Positions 27,496 to 36,050 of a DNA stretch of 37,050 nt are shown piece by piece; the stretch's first letter is position 1, and every line of letters starts with the position of its first letter. The position numbers and the translations under genes are program-made. The notes under the pieces were generated by a model, which saw only the letters and a list, made by a program, of their open reading frames with translations, did no database searches and was not told the DNA's origin. Source of the stretch: Alloprevotella sp. (lineage in GTDB: Bacteria; Bacteroidota; Bacteroidia; Bacteroidales; Muribaculaceae); contig JAMPIE010000021.1 of the NCBI GenBank assembly GCA_023663135.1, positions 1 through 37,050 on the forward strand, read 5' to 3'.

Positions 27496-28452
27496 TTAGA
27501 AAATCTGCCTTATGGCATATTGAATGTCGCGCATCAGGGCGCGCATGGGGGTGATAATCGGACGGAATGTCGGAGCTTGACGCTCCGGCGTGAAGATAGC
27601 GAGAGAGCCGGGATTGCATCGGATGTCGATGTGTGAGCCGAGCTCGCGGGGCTCGCCGTCAAGGTGAGCCGGGCCGGGACTGCTGCGCTCAATGGAGAGC
27701 TCAGAGGCGGTGAATGTCTCGATGAGCATATTGTGCTCAATCATGCCGGTGAGGAGATCCATGCCCACCAGGGCGGTAGACAGGGGGGAGCCGCTGTGGA
27801 CGATGGTGACGTCGAGGAGGCCGTCGACCATGGAGGCATGGGGGGCAATGTAGGCATTGTTGCCATACTGGGAGGCATTGCAGACGGCCACGAGGAAGGC
27901 CTTGTCGCTCACTATCTTGCCGGCAGCGCGGATGGTGTATCGCTCGGGGTGGTAGCGGAGGTATTCGAGGAAAGTCTGCCTCATGTAGGTGAGGCGTCCG
28001 CGGCGCTGCTTCTTGTCAAACTTGGCAGAGACAGCCGCGTCAAAGCCCACACCGAAAGTGCAGAAGAAAGGGCGGTCGTCGGCCACGCCGGAGTCACAGC
28101 GGTCGATGTGGCCGACGGCGATGATGTCCACGGCCTCCTCGGCAATCATTGGGATGTCGAGATGGCGTGCCAGGCCGTTGCCCGAGCCGCAGGGGATGAT
28201 GCCGAGGGCCACTCCGGATCCGAGCAGGGCGGAGGCGGTCTCGTTGACAGTGCCATCGCCTCCGGCGGCAATGACGGCCGAGACCCCGTCGGCTATGGCC
28301 TGACGGGTGAGGGCGGCCGCGGAGCCGCGACCGGTGGTGAAAGCCACGCGCGGCATGAAGCCGAGGCGCGCGGCCACCATGGCTTCCATCCCCTCCTTGG
28401 AGATGGTGCCGGCATGAGGGTTGATGAGCAGTAGGGTCGAGGCAGTGTCCAT
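27496..28452 (-). CDS. Diacylglycerol/lipid kinase family protein (DagK/YegS-like)
   Basis: The protein has 318 residues from the ATG at 28452. The open frame runs back to 28980, but that extension overlaps the opposite-strand glycosyltransferase gene and contains no family match. The domain begins LLINPHAG (8-15) and has the kinase signature AGGDGTVNE (63-71) and PCGSGNGLAR (87-96) that binds ATP. The C-terminal half carries the beta-sandwich region ending with DGEP(R)E and DIRCNPGSLAIF. Members phosphorylate diacylglycerol or related lipids at the inner membrane face and serve phospholipid turnover. The substrate cannot be told from sequence alone. It is the first gene of the minus-strand series ending at the sulfatase. 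Confidence 0.9.
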   Translation of the reverse strand: MDTASTLLLINPHAGTISKEGMEAMVAARLGFMPRVAFTTGRGSAAALTRQAIADGVSAVIAAGGDGTVNETASALLGSGVALGIIPCGSGNGLARHLDIPMIAEEAVDIIAVGHIDRCDSGVADDRPFFCTFGVGFDAAVSAKFDKKQRRGRLTYMRQTFLEYLRYHPERYTIRAAGKIVSDKAFLVAVCNASQYGNNAYIAPHASMVDGLLDVTIVHSGSPLSTALVGMDLLTGMIEHNMLIETFTASELSIERSSPGPAHLDGEPRELGSHIDIRCNPGSLAIFTPERQAPTFRPIITPMRALMRDIQYAIRQIF

Positions 28453-28460
28453 TGAAGATG

Positions 28461-28489
28461 CAAAGATAACGAAAAATGTTGTAACTTTG
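28461..28489. promoter_or_regulatory. Overlapping divergent promoters (lipid kinase / ArnT-like)
   Basis: On the minus strand TATCTTTG (28468-28461) lies just upstream of the kinase ATG, with a TTTG 23 bases further up (a long spacer). On the plus strand TAACTTTG (28482-28489) lies 18 bases before the ArnT-like ATG, without a clear -33 element. The two -7 boxes are only 13 bases apart, so the transcripts probably compete. Confidence 0.55.
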
Positions 28490-28507
28490 GCCAAAAATAG
28501 CTCACTG

Positions 28508-30037
28508 ATGAGAAAACTGCTGACGAAAGTGATGGTATCGATGCGATGCCATCCGGTGCTTTGGGCCATGGGGCTCACAGCCATGATGCTGCTCCCTGCC
28601 GCCGCGCTCACCCCCTTCAACACCAAGGGGGAGCCGAGAGAGGCCATAGTGGCCTTGTCGATGCTGATGCAGGGCGACTGGGTGCTCCCCGTGAGCTTTG
28701 GGGGCGAGATGCCGTATAAGCCTCCCTTCTTAGCCTGGATGATAGCCCTGATTTCGTGGCCGCCGGGCCATGTCACAGAGTTCACTGCGCGCATCCCCTC
28801 CATCATAGCCGCCATGGCCTTAGCGGGGATAACCGTCTCATTTACGCGTCGCGACATAGGGTGGACCTCCGGACGCGCCCTTTGCACGGGTCTCGTGGCC
28901 GTGACGATGGTCGAGGTGTGGCGGTCGGCGGGGATTTGTCGCGTCGACATGGTGTTGACTGCCGCCATGGTGGGTGCCATCGTGCTCCTCTATCGTGTGA
29001 TAGTGAGCGGCGGGTCGACCAACTTCTTCGGAGCAGTGGCGCTCATGTCGGTTGCCACGCTTACCAAAGGCCCCGTGGGGGTGATAATCCCCTCCTTAGG
29101 CGTGTGGATTTGGTTTGTCAGCTTGGGCACTAACTTCGGGCGGTTGATGAAAATCACGATGCTCATGGCAGCGGCAGCGTTGCTGAGCCTCATATTGCCC
29201 GCATTATGGTATTACTTCGCATATCAGCGGGGGGGAGATGAATTCCTCAATCTCGTGGTGGAGGAAAACTTTGGACGCATCACGGGCACCATGAGCTATG
29301 AGAGCCATGTCAACCCCTGGTGGTATAACCTCGTGACGCTCCTTGCCGGTACACTACCCTATACACTCATAGCCCTTGCCTATCCCTTTGCGTGTGGGTG
29401 GCGCAGCCGGCTACGAGTGGGTCAAGGCGCGCCTCGGTTGGCTCTGATAGTCAGCATAGTGACCCTTGTGTTTTACTCCATCCCGGCATCCAAGCGGAGC
29501 GTCTACCTCCTGCCTATGTATCCCTTCATGGCCATAGGGGTGATGGCTCTATGGACGCGGATGGTTGAGCAGGCCCCGCGATGGGCGGGAGCTTACACCA
29601 CCCTTATCCGCGTCCTGGCGCTCCGGATGCCGCGGCCGGCCGGAGTGTCGGTCATAGCGTATACCGTGGGGCTCACTGTTGGCATATATACCGTAGTTGG
29701 GGCGGCCATAGTGGCCCCCATCATGCGCGCCCGCACCGACCGCGACGTGGCCGAGGCTGTCGAGGCACATGCCGGCGGGGAAGAGCCACTGTGGGAGACC
29801 ATCTCTCATGACCCGCTCTTGCACTATTATACCGCCAACTTCTATCTGGGCGACCGTATCCGCCCCCTCAGCACTGCTCCCGCGAAGGTCTCGGGGTGGC
29901 TGCTTGCCTCGCCCGACGATGCCGCGAAATGGGCTGTGGATCATCCCGGAGCAAGCCTCGAGGAGGTGTGGCTCAAGAAACGCAGCTGCGACACTCGGCG
30001 CCCCGTGGGGCTCTATCGATTGGTCGACAGGCCATGA
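28508..30037 (+). CDS. ArnT/PMT-like membrane glycosyltransferase (GT83/GT39 type)
   Basis: The protein has 509 residues from the ATG at 28508. An upstream in-frame extension to 28421 overlaps the kinase gene and is not needed. Many membrane segments fill most of the protein. The N-terminal periplasmic loop reads NTKGEPREAIVALSMLMQGD followed by WVLP and YKPPFLAW, the pattern of ArnT and related enzymes that transfer sugars from undecaprenyl-phosphate donors. A soluble C-terminal part follows (about 400-509). ArnT adds aminoarabinose to lipid A, but many Bacteroidetes homologues act on other lipids or proteins, so acceptor and sugar are open. There is no arn operon nearby. It is followed by dnaX after 69 bases, which has its own promoter. 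Confidence 0.85.
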   Translation: MRKLLTKVMVSMRCHPVLWAMGLTAMMLLPAAALTPFNTKGEPREAIVALSMLMQGDWVLPVSFGGEMPYKPPFLAWMIALISWPPGHVTEFTARIPSIIAAMALAGITVSFTRRDIGWTSGRALCTGLVAVTMVEVWRSAGICRVDMVLTAAMVGAIVLLYRVIVSGGSTNFFGAVALMSVATLTKGPVGVIIPSLGVWIWFVSLGTNFGRLMKITMLMAAAALLSLILPALWYYFAYQRGGDEFLNLVVEENFGRITGTMSYESHVNPWWYNLVTLLAGTLPYTLIALAYPFACGWRSRLRVGQGAPRLALIVSIVTLVFYSIPASKRSVYLLPMYPFMAIGVMALWTRMVEQAPRWAGAYTTLIRVLALRMPRPAGVSVIAYTVGLTVGIYTVVGAAIVAPIMRARTDRDVAEAVEAHAGGEEPLWETISHDPLLHYYTANFYLGDRIRPLSTAPAKVSGWLLASPDDAAKWAVDHPGASLEEVWLKKRSCDTRRPVGLYRLVDRP

Positions 30038-30040
30038 AAT

Positions 30041-30072
30041 TTTGCCGATGTCGAGAAATAGTGTTAACTTTG
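30041..30072 (+). promoter_or_regulatory. Promoter of the dnaX operon
   Basis: TTTG (30041-30044) and TAACTTTG (30065-30072) are separated by 20 bases, an exact consensus fit. It starts directly after the ArnT-like stop codon and precedes the dnaX start by 34 bases. Confidence 0.75.
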
Positions 30073-30106
30073 TGACATAAAATCTCCCCCAACCTAAGCA
30101 ATATCA

Positions 30107-31873
30107 TTGGAAGACAACAGTAATTATATAGTGTCGGCGCGTAAATACCGCCCCGCGACATTCTCAACTGTCGTCGGGCAGGAAGCGCTTACCGCCACGC
30201 TTAAAAACTCGGTGGCTACGGGCCGCCTGGCCCACAGCTATCTCTTCTGCGGGCCGCGCGGAGTGGGCAAGACATCTTGCGCCCGCATCTTTGCCAAGAC
30301 CATCAACTGCGAGAACCGCACCCCCGACGGGGAGGCGTGTAACGAATGTGAATCGTGTCGGCAGTTTAACCGCGGCACGTCGATGAACATCATAGAGCTC
30401 GATGCCGCCTCCAACAACGGCGTAGACGACATGCGCTCGCTCACCGAGCAGGTGATGATGCCCCCCTCGTCGGGGCGTTATCGCGTGTTTATCGTCGATG
30501 AGGTCCATATGCTCTCATCGGCCGCTTTCAACGCTTTCCTAAAGACCCTTGAGGAGCCCCCACACTATGCCATCTTCATCCTGGCCACCACCGAGAAGCA
30601 TAAGATAATCCCCACCATCCTCTCCCGCTGCCAGATCTATGACTTCCGCCGCATCACCGTGGCCGACATAGCCTCACACCTGGCTTCAGTGGCGCAGAAG
30701 GAGGGGATTAGCGTAGAGCCACAAGCCCTCAACGTCATTGCCCGCAAGGCCGACGGTGCCATGCGCGACGCCCTCTCGATCTTTGACCAGGTGGCAGCCT
30801 CCTCGCGCGGCAACATCACCTATCAGAGTGCCATCGAAAACCTCAACGTGCTCGACTCGAGCTATTACAGCCGCTTGATGGACTGCTTCCTTGACGGACG
30901 TGTGCTCGACTCATGGATGATATTCAAAGAGGTGACCGACCATGGCTTTGACCCACAGTTTTTTATCAATGGCCTTGGAGCCTATCTGCGCGACCTTATG
31001 GTGGCTCAGAACCCCAAGACCATAGGGCTCATCGACGGCGACGACGAAGAGCGGCGCGACCGCGCCGCTATGGCTTCGCGCTGCACCCCCGGCTTCCTAT
31101 GCGCCGCCATGAGCCTCTGCAACGATGCCGACCTCAGCTATCGCGAGGCCTCGTCAAAAAACTTCCTCATAGAGTTGACGCTCGCCAAGATATGCCAACT
31201 ATTAAGCCCCTCCCCCGCTGACACGGGCCAGGGAGAGGGGCTCCTTACCTCGCCCGAACTCAAGCCGATAGCGCCGGAAACGGCTCAGTCACAGCCACAG
31301 CCACAGCCTCAACCTCAGGCCGCTCCGGCACCAAAAGCCGCTCCGGCTCCCAGGACAGCCTCTCCGACCCCCTCGCCGACGCCCAAGCCCGCAGCCCCCA
31401 AAGGTGCCGGCCCACGCTTCTCCATACGCCATGCCGAGCCTGAGCCTAAGGGCGCCGCGACCGCTGACGCCGAAGCCGCTGCCGCCGGGAGCCAAGGCCG
31501 TCGCAACCCCTTCACCCACGAGCAGCTCCTATCCGCATGGGAGGCATTTGCCGCCTCCCGCCCCGCCGAGCATATCTTGGTCAACACCATGAGAGCATCA
31601 CTGCCCGTCGCGGCCGACGCAGCCCGGCCCGAGGCACTGACCGTCACGGTGGAAAATGAGGTGCAGACCTCTTACCTCACCGGCGTGATGGGCGAGCTGA
31701 TGGCATGGCTCCATGAGCGTCTCGCCAACGACTTTGTTACTCTCAGCGTGGAGATAAACAGAGGGGAGAGTGCCTTCCAAACATGGAACGACCGCGAGCT
31801 CATTGCCCGCATGAAGGAGGAAAATCCGCGCCTGGCCTCCTTTATCAACGACTTCAAGATGATAGTGGACTGA
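30107..31873 (+). CDS. dnaX: DNA polymerase III subunit gamma/tau
   Basis: The protein has 588 residues. The start is TTG at 30107: a stop codon (30095) lies just upstream in frame, there is no in-frame ATG before the conserved IVSARKYRP motif, and the N-terminus then has the usual length. The AAA+ clamp-loader domain has Walker A GPRGVGKT (49-56), a zinc module (C68, C78, C81, C84), Walker B DEVH (131-134), sensor 1 LATTE (159-163) and the SRC motif (173-175). A Pro/Ala/Gln-rich low-complexity linker (about 385-460) precedes a C-terminal domain. It loads the sliding clamp on DNA. I did not see an obvious A-rich frameshift site giving a separate gamma form. It begins a five-gene plus-strand operon. 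Confidence 0.96.
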   Translation: MEDNSNYIVSARKYRPATFSTVVGQEALTATLKNSVATGRLAHSYLFCGPRGVGKTSCARIFAKTINCENRTPDGEACNECESCRQFNRGTSMNIIELDAASNNGVDDMRSLTEQVMMPPSSGRYRVFIVDEVHMLSSAAFNAFLKTLEEPPHYAIFILATTEKHKIIPTILSRCQIYDFRRITVADIASHLASVAQKEGISVEPQALNVIARKADGAMRDALSIFDQVAASSRGNITYQSAIENLNVLDSSYYSRLMDCFLDGRVLDSWMIFKEVTDHGFDPQFFINGLGAYLRDLMVAQNPKTIGLIDGDDEERRDRAAMASRCTPGFLCAAMSLCNDADLSYREASSKNFLIELTLAKICQLLSPSPADTGQGEGLLTSPELKPIAPETAQSQPQPQPQPQAAPAPKAAPAPRTASPTPSPTPKPAAPKGAGPRFSIRHAEPEPKGAATADAEAAAAGSQGRRNPFTHEQLLSAWEAFAASRPAEHILVNTMRASLPVAADAARPEALTVTVENEVQTSYLTGVMGELMAWLHERLANDFVTLSVEINRGESAFQTWNDRELIARMKEENPRLASFINDFKMIVD

Positions 31874-31942
31874 CCCACCACCGAGCAGCGCAAAAACGCC
31901 TGATAACGAAACTTACAGAAAAAGACATCACCAACCACACAT

Positions 31943-32389
31943 ATGAGACATCTCATCTACATAATGGCCCTCTTGGGGCTCTGCCTCACTGCCTGCGACG
32001 GAGGCAACACCGCCTCGCGTCTGCGCGACGTGGAGGCCTGCCTCGCTCAGGGCGACATGAGGGCAGCCCATAGCGTGGCCGACAAGCTCCTCGGCCCCGA
32101 CCAGCTCGAGACTCTCTCGGCCACAGAGCTTGCACGCCTCTCCATTGCGTATATGCATATGGCCGACCAAGAGGAGGACAACTCAGCCCTGATGGCCACC
32201 GCCGCCGACCTCTTCCGTCGCGCCATGGCTGCCAACCCCGACTCGGCCCAGGCCTACTATTCCAGCCTCAACTCCGAGAATGAAGCTTTGGCCTCACAGC
32301 TATATCATATCGTGGCCGCTACCGACTCGGCCGGCGTAATCCCGCCCGATGGCGAGCCATTTGACACTATTGCCGATGGCCTCGAATAA
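31943..32389 (+). CDS. Small putative lipoprotein with helical (TPR-like) body
   Basis: The protein has 148 residues. A signal peptide ends in the lipobox LTAC, with lipidated Cys18, so it should be anchored in a membrane. The mature part is helical: VEACLAQGDMRAAHSVADKL and a later LFRRAMAANPDSAQAYY segment look like TPR-type helix pairs, and the end is acidic. I do not recognise a named family. It lies 69 bases after dnaX, has no promoter of its own that I can see, and overlaps the next gene by 14 bases, so it is probably translated from the dnaX transcript. Confidence 0.75.
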   Translation: MRHLIYIMALLGLCLTACDGGNTASRLRDVEACLAQGDMRAAHSVADKLLGPDQLETLSATELARLSIAYMHMADQEEDNSALMATAADLFRRAMAANPDSAQAYYSSLNSENEALASQLYHIVAATDSAGVIPPDGEPFDTIADGLE

Positions 32390-32711
32390 GACCGACTGGC
32401 GCGACGCCCTCGCCGCCTTAGCTGGCCCCGAGCCGACGGCTGTAGAAACCCCTCCCGATGAGGAGACAGCCCCAACCCCGACCGACACCCTCACCATCTT
32501 CTATGAACGGAAGGGGAGGGGAGGGAAGCAGGCCACCATCATTGCCGGATTTACCTGCTCAGACGAGCAGCTCAAGACCATCGCCTCGCAGCTCAAGCAG
32601 CGACTTGGCTGCGGAGGCTCGGCCCGCGGAGGCGAGATACTCATCCAAGGCGATCGCCGCGACGAGGCGCGCGACCTGTTGCGCTCCATGGGACACAAAG
32701 TGAAGGGATAA
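32376..32711 (+). CDS. SUI1/eIF1-family translation factor (YciH-like)
   Basis: The protein has 111 residues from the ATG at 32376, giving MASNKTDWRDAL, which resembles the usual N-terminus in Bacteroidetes. An earlier in-frame ATG at 32349 would lengthen the overlap with the lipoprotein gene. After an acidic, Pro/Thr-rich linker, the SUI1 domain (about 38-111) has KGRGGKQATIIAGF and CGGSARGGEILIQGD, the family core. SUI1 proteins act on start-codon selection in eukaryotes. The bacterial role (YciH) is less clear. It is the third gene of the dnaX operon. Confidence 0.9.
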   Translation: MASNKTDWRDALAALAGPEPTAVETPPDEETAPTPTDTLTIFYERKGRGGKQATIIAGFTCSDEQLKTIASQLKQRLGCGGSARGGEILIQGDRRDEARDLLRSMGHKVKG

Positions 32712-32723
32712 CATTCATATCGC

Positions 32724-35700
32724 ATGATCTCGATATATAAGGCATCGGCCGGCTCGGGCAAGACCTACACCCTGGCCTACCGCTACATCAAGATGCTCCT
32801 TGGCCGACAGCTGCAGGTTTCGGGCGACTATCGCCTCAATCCCCATAAAGCCAATCGCCACCGCTCCCTCCTGGCCATCACTTTCACCAATAAGGCTACC
32901 GAGGAGATGAAACATCGCATCATTCATGAGCTGGCCGTCTTGGCCGGCGCTGAGCCCGGATGGACCGCCCCCTCACCTTATATCGACGACCTCTGCGCCG
33001 AGCTCCACGCCACCCCCTCGCAGGTGGCCGACGAGGCTCGCCGCGCCCTCTCTGAGATACTCTTTGACTATGGGCGCTTTCAGGTGTCGACCATCGACTC
33101 CTTTTTCCAGCAGGTGCTCCGCACCTTTGCACGCGAAGCCGACCAGACGGGCAACTACGAGGTGGACCTCGACGACGATGCCCTCATAGCCCTCGCCCTG
33201 GCCCGCCTCTTCCGCTCCATCTCCTACCCCTCGCCGGAGGAGCGCGAGAGTGCGCGACGAACCAAGGCATGGCTCCTGCGATATTTCCGCGAGCAGATGC
33301 GCCAGGGAAAGAGCATCGACATACTCAATCGCGGCTCAAAGGCCTTTGACACCCTGAGGGGATTTATCCGTAAGTCGCTCGACGAGAAATTTGCCTCCCA
33401 CGAGGCCGAGATGACCGCCTACCTTTCCAATCCCGACAACATATCGATCTTTGCCACACGCGTTGAGGAGAGCCTCGCGGCCGCCACTGAGCGCATGACG
33501 AGCCTATGCGCCAAGGCTTATACCCTCATTGCCGACATTCCATTTGCAAAAAGCAGGGTAGTGGATGCCTTCAAAAAATATTCGGTAGTGCAGGCTGATT
33601 TTGGTAAAATAAGCACCTATATCCCCAAGGTGGCCGAGGATCCGGCCGAAGCATTTAATTCGACAAAGAAGAAGGCCGACATAGCGGCCAAGGAGGCCTT
33701 CCTTGCCGATAGCACCTTAACCTCAGCCCTTTGTGAGGCTGCCCGGGCTGTGGTGGACTACTTCTCCATTTTGCCCACAGCCAAAGCCATCCAGGATAAT
33801 ATCTACTTTCTTGGGCTGCTCTCCGATGTCGTGAGCCATATGGGCGAGGTGCGCCGCGAAAACAACACAATCCTCCTCTCCGACACCAATATGCTGCTAC
33901 GCAAGGTGATAGGCACCGATGAGACCCCCTTCCTGTATGAGCGTATGGGAGTGAGGCTCGAACATTTTCTCATCGACGAGTTTCAGGACACTTCTCGCAT
34001 GCAGTGGGAAAACCTCAAGCCGCTCCTTGCCGAAGGGCTTGCCACCGACCGCGACTCGCTCATCATCGGCGACGAGAAACAGTGTATCTACCGCTTCCGC
34101 TCCTCCGACCCCACCCTACTCCAGAGCGGCATAGCTCGCGACTTCCCCGGTCGCGCCGCCATCGACGGCAAGGGTAAAAACACCAACTGGCGCTCGTCGG
34201 CCACCGTCGTAGACTTCAACAACCGCTTCTTCCAGGCCGCCGCTTGCTCATACGACACCTCCCTCGACGGCCTCTCATGTGGCTTCGGCGAGATTTACCA
34301 CAACGTGGTCCAGGAGATCTCCCCGGCTCATAAGTCACATACCGGATATATCGACATTGCCCGAGTGGCGACAAATGAGGCCGGATATGAACGCTCGGCC
34401 GATGCCATTGCCCGACAGATCACCGAGGGGGGGTATATGCCGATAGATATTGCCGTGCTTTTCCGCCGCAAGAAAGAGGCCCAAGAGTTTATACAATACC
34501 TACTGATACGGCAGGTAACCGACCCTGCCTTCCCCCGCTTCCGCATCATCTCCGACGACTCCATCACAGTAGGGTCGTCCAACTCGGTGAAGCTGGTGAT
34601 AAGCAATCTTCGCTCCCTCCTGCTGCTCCGCCCGGGCGAGGAGGAGGCCGTAGAGATTGAGGAAAAACGAGCTCATTCGCATACTCTCGGCGAAGATGTC
34701 TTGGCCCGACTGGTCAACGACTTTGAGTTTTTCTCGCGCGACATGGATCGCTCCGAGGCCTTGGGCAAAGCTGTCGCACTGGCCTGCTCGGCCGAGGCCG
34801 ACGACCCGGCTCATGCCCCGCTTGTCGACACCGCCATGGTGTGTCCCAGCCTCCCCTCGCTCGTCGATCGCATCATTGCCGGCATTGTCAAGGCAGACGT
34901 GATGGAGGCCGACCATGCCTTCATCGCCGCCCTTCAAGATGTGGTGAGCGAATATTCGGCCCGTCACGGCTCTGACCTCCGTGGATTCCTCGACTGGTGG
35001 GACCGTAAGGGAGCTTATACCCCGGTGTCGTCGCGCCAAGATGACAATAGCCTCCGTGTGATGACCATCCACAAGTCAAAGGGCCTGGAGTTTAAGTGTA
35101 TCCACATCCCGGCGGCCAACTGGGAGCTCCACAAGTTTATCGACCCAGAGTGGTTTGACGTCCCTCCCGAGGGAGTGATGCCTGGCGTAGAGCGGGGAAT
35201 CACTCCACCCATCCTCCCCCTCGTCCCGTCGAGTACGCTGACCCCCAGCGCCTTCGGCCCACAATATGAACGGCGTGTGGCCGAGAGCGACCTCGACGAG
35301 CTCAACACCCTCTATGTGGCCTTCACTCGCGCCATAGATGAACTGATAGTGTCGTATGTCGAGGGTACAGCCAAATATTTAGGTAAGAAGATAGGCACTG
35401 TGCTCACATCCATGGGAGCCACCTCCGAGGGATGTTACATCGAGGGAGAGCCCACCAAAGCTCGGCAGACGAAAGGGGGTCCGCGAACTGCCCTCGAGCC
35501 ATCGGGCGAGCCGGTGGCCATCCCGCCGCTTATCCCCTCCGATACCCCCTCGATATGGAGCCGGACACGCCTCGATACCCTACGTGTCGACCCCCTCACA
35601 GCCCCGGGTCGCGGTATCATGCTCCACGACGTGATGTCGCGCATACGCCACCGCTCCGACATGCCTCGCGCCCTTCGCACTATGGCCGCCCGCGGGGTGG

Positions 35701-36050
35701 TGCCCCACGCCGAAGTGCCGGCCTTAGAGGAAATGCTTGCATCGCTGTTGGATACCCCCGGGGTAGAGCCCTGGTTTGAAGGCTATAAACGCCTCATGGT
35801 GGAGCGCGCAATAGCCATAGGGGAGCGAGGCGAGGAGCACCGTCGGCCCGACCGCGTGGTGTGGACCGCCGACGGCCATATCGACGTAATCGACTACAAG
35901 ACCGGCAAGTCAGACTTCCCGCGCCACGCTCGCCAAGTGAAAGGCTATATGCGCCAGCTTGCCTCCCTGGGCTACGACCCGGCCGCGCTCCGAGGCTTCA
36001 TCTGGTATCTCGATACAGCCGAAATAATGGAGGTGTGTGCCAATGTTTAA
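32724..36050 (+). CDS. UvrD-type helicase-nuclease, AddA/RecB-like
   Basis: The protein has 1108 residues and is complete. Superfamily 1 helicase motifs are all present: Walker A ASAGSGKT (7-14), AITFTNKATEEMK (motif Ia), LIDEFQDTS (416-424, Walker B), IIGDEKQCIYRFR (motif III), VMTIHKSKGLEFK (motif V) and LYVAFTRAIDEL (motif VI). The C-terminus has a PD-(D/E)xK nuclease core with DVIDYKTGK (D1057, K1059). This is the layout of AddA and RecB, which resect double-strand breaks for recombination repair. The AddB-type partner is not next to it in this window. The start is 12 bases after the SUI1 gene and the end overlaps lysO by 8 bases, so it is inside the dnaX operon. Confidence 0.92.
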   Translation: MISIYKASAGSGKTYTLAYRYIKMLLGRQLQVSGDYRLNPHKANRHRSLLAITFTNKATEEMKHRIIHELAVLAGAEPGWTAPSPYIDDLCAELHATPSQVADEARRALSEILFDYGRFQVSTIDSFFQQVLRTFAREADQTGNYEVDLDDDALIALALARLFRSISYPSPEERESARRTKAWLLRYFREQMRQGKSIDILNRGSKAFDTLRGFIRKSLDEKFASHEAEMTAYLSNPDNISIFATRVEESLAAATERMTSLCAKAYTLIADIPFAKSRVVDAFKKYSVVQADFGKISTYIPKVAEDPAEAFNSTKKKADIAAKEAFLADSTLTSALCEAARAVVDYFSILPTAKAIQDNIYFLGLLSDVVSHMGEVRRENNTILLSDTNMLLRKVIGTDETPFLYERMGVRLEHFLIDEFQDTSRMQWENLKPLLAEGLATDRDSLIIGDEKQCIYRFRSSDPTLLQSGIARDFPGRAAIDGKGKNTNWRSSATVVDFNNRFFQAAACSYDTSLDGLSCGFGEIYHNVVQEISPAHKSHTGYIDIARVATNEAGYERSADAIARQITEGGYMPIDIAVLFRRKKEAQEFIQYLLIRQVTDPAFPRFRIISDDSITVGSSNSVKLVISNLRSLLLLRPGEEEAVEIEEKRAHSHTLGEDVLARLVNDFEFFSRDMDRSEALGKAVALACSAEADDPAHAPLVDTAMVCPSLPSLVDRIIAGIVKADVMEADHAFIAALQDVVSEYSARHGSDLRGFLDWWDRKGAYTPVSSRQDDNSLRVMTIHKSKGLEFKCIHIPAANWELHKFIDPEWFDVPPEGVMPGVERGITPPILPLVPSSTLTPSAFGPQYERRVAESDLDELNTLYVAFTRAIDELIVSYVEGTAKYLGKKIGTVLTSMGATSEGCYIEGEPTKARQTKGGPRTALEPSGEPVAIPPLIPSDTPSIWSRTRLDTLRVDPLTAPGRGIMLHDVMSRIRHRSDMPRALRTMAARGVVPHAEVPALEEMLASLLDTPGVEPWFEGYKRLMVERAIAIGERGEEHRRPDRVVWTADGHIDVIDYKTGKSDFPRHARQVKGYMRQLASLGYDPAALRGFIWYLDTAEIMEVCANV

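Noticed and set aside
27664..28434. Plus-strand open frame of 256 codons inside the lipid kinase gene
   Set aside because: Antisense to conserved kinase motifs and Gly/Val/Glu-rich without a domain.
28453..28980. N-terminal extension of the lipid kinase frame
   Set aside because: It overlaps the ArnT-like gene on the other strand and adds 176 residues not typical for the family. ATG 28452 gives the proper N-terminus right after a -7 box.
31285..31330. CAGCC-type short tandem repeat as a possible phase-variable tract
   Set aside because: It is the Gln/Pro-rich linker of DnaX. The hexamer repeats are imperfect and few, and length changes would keep frame.
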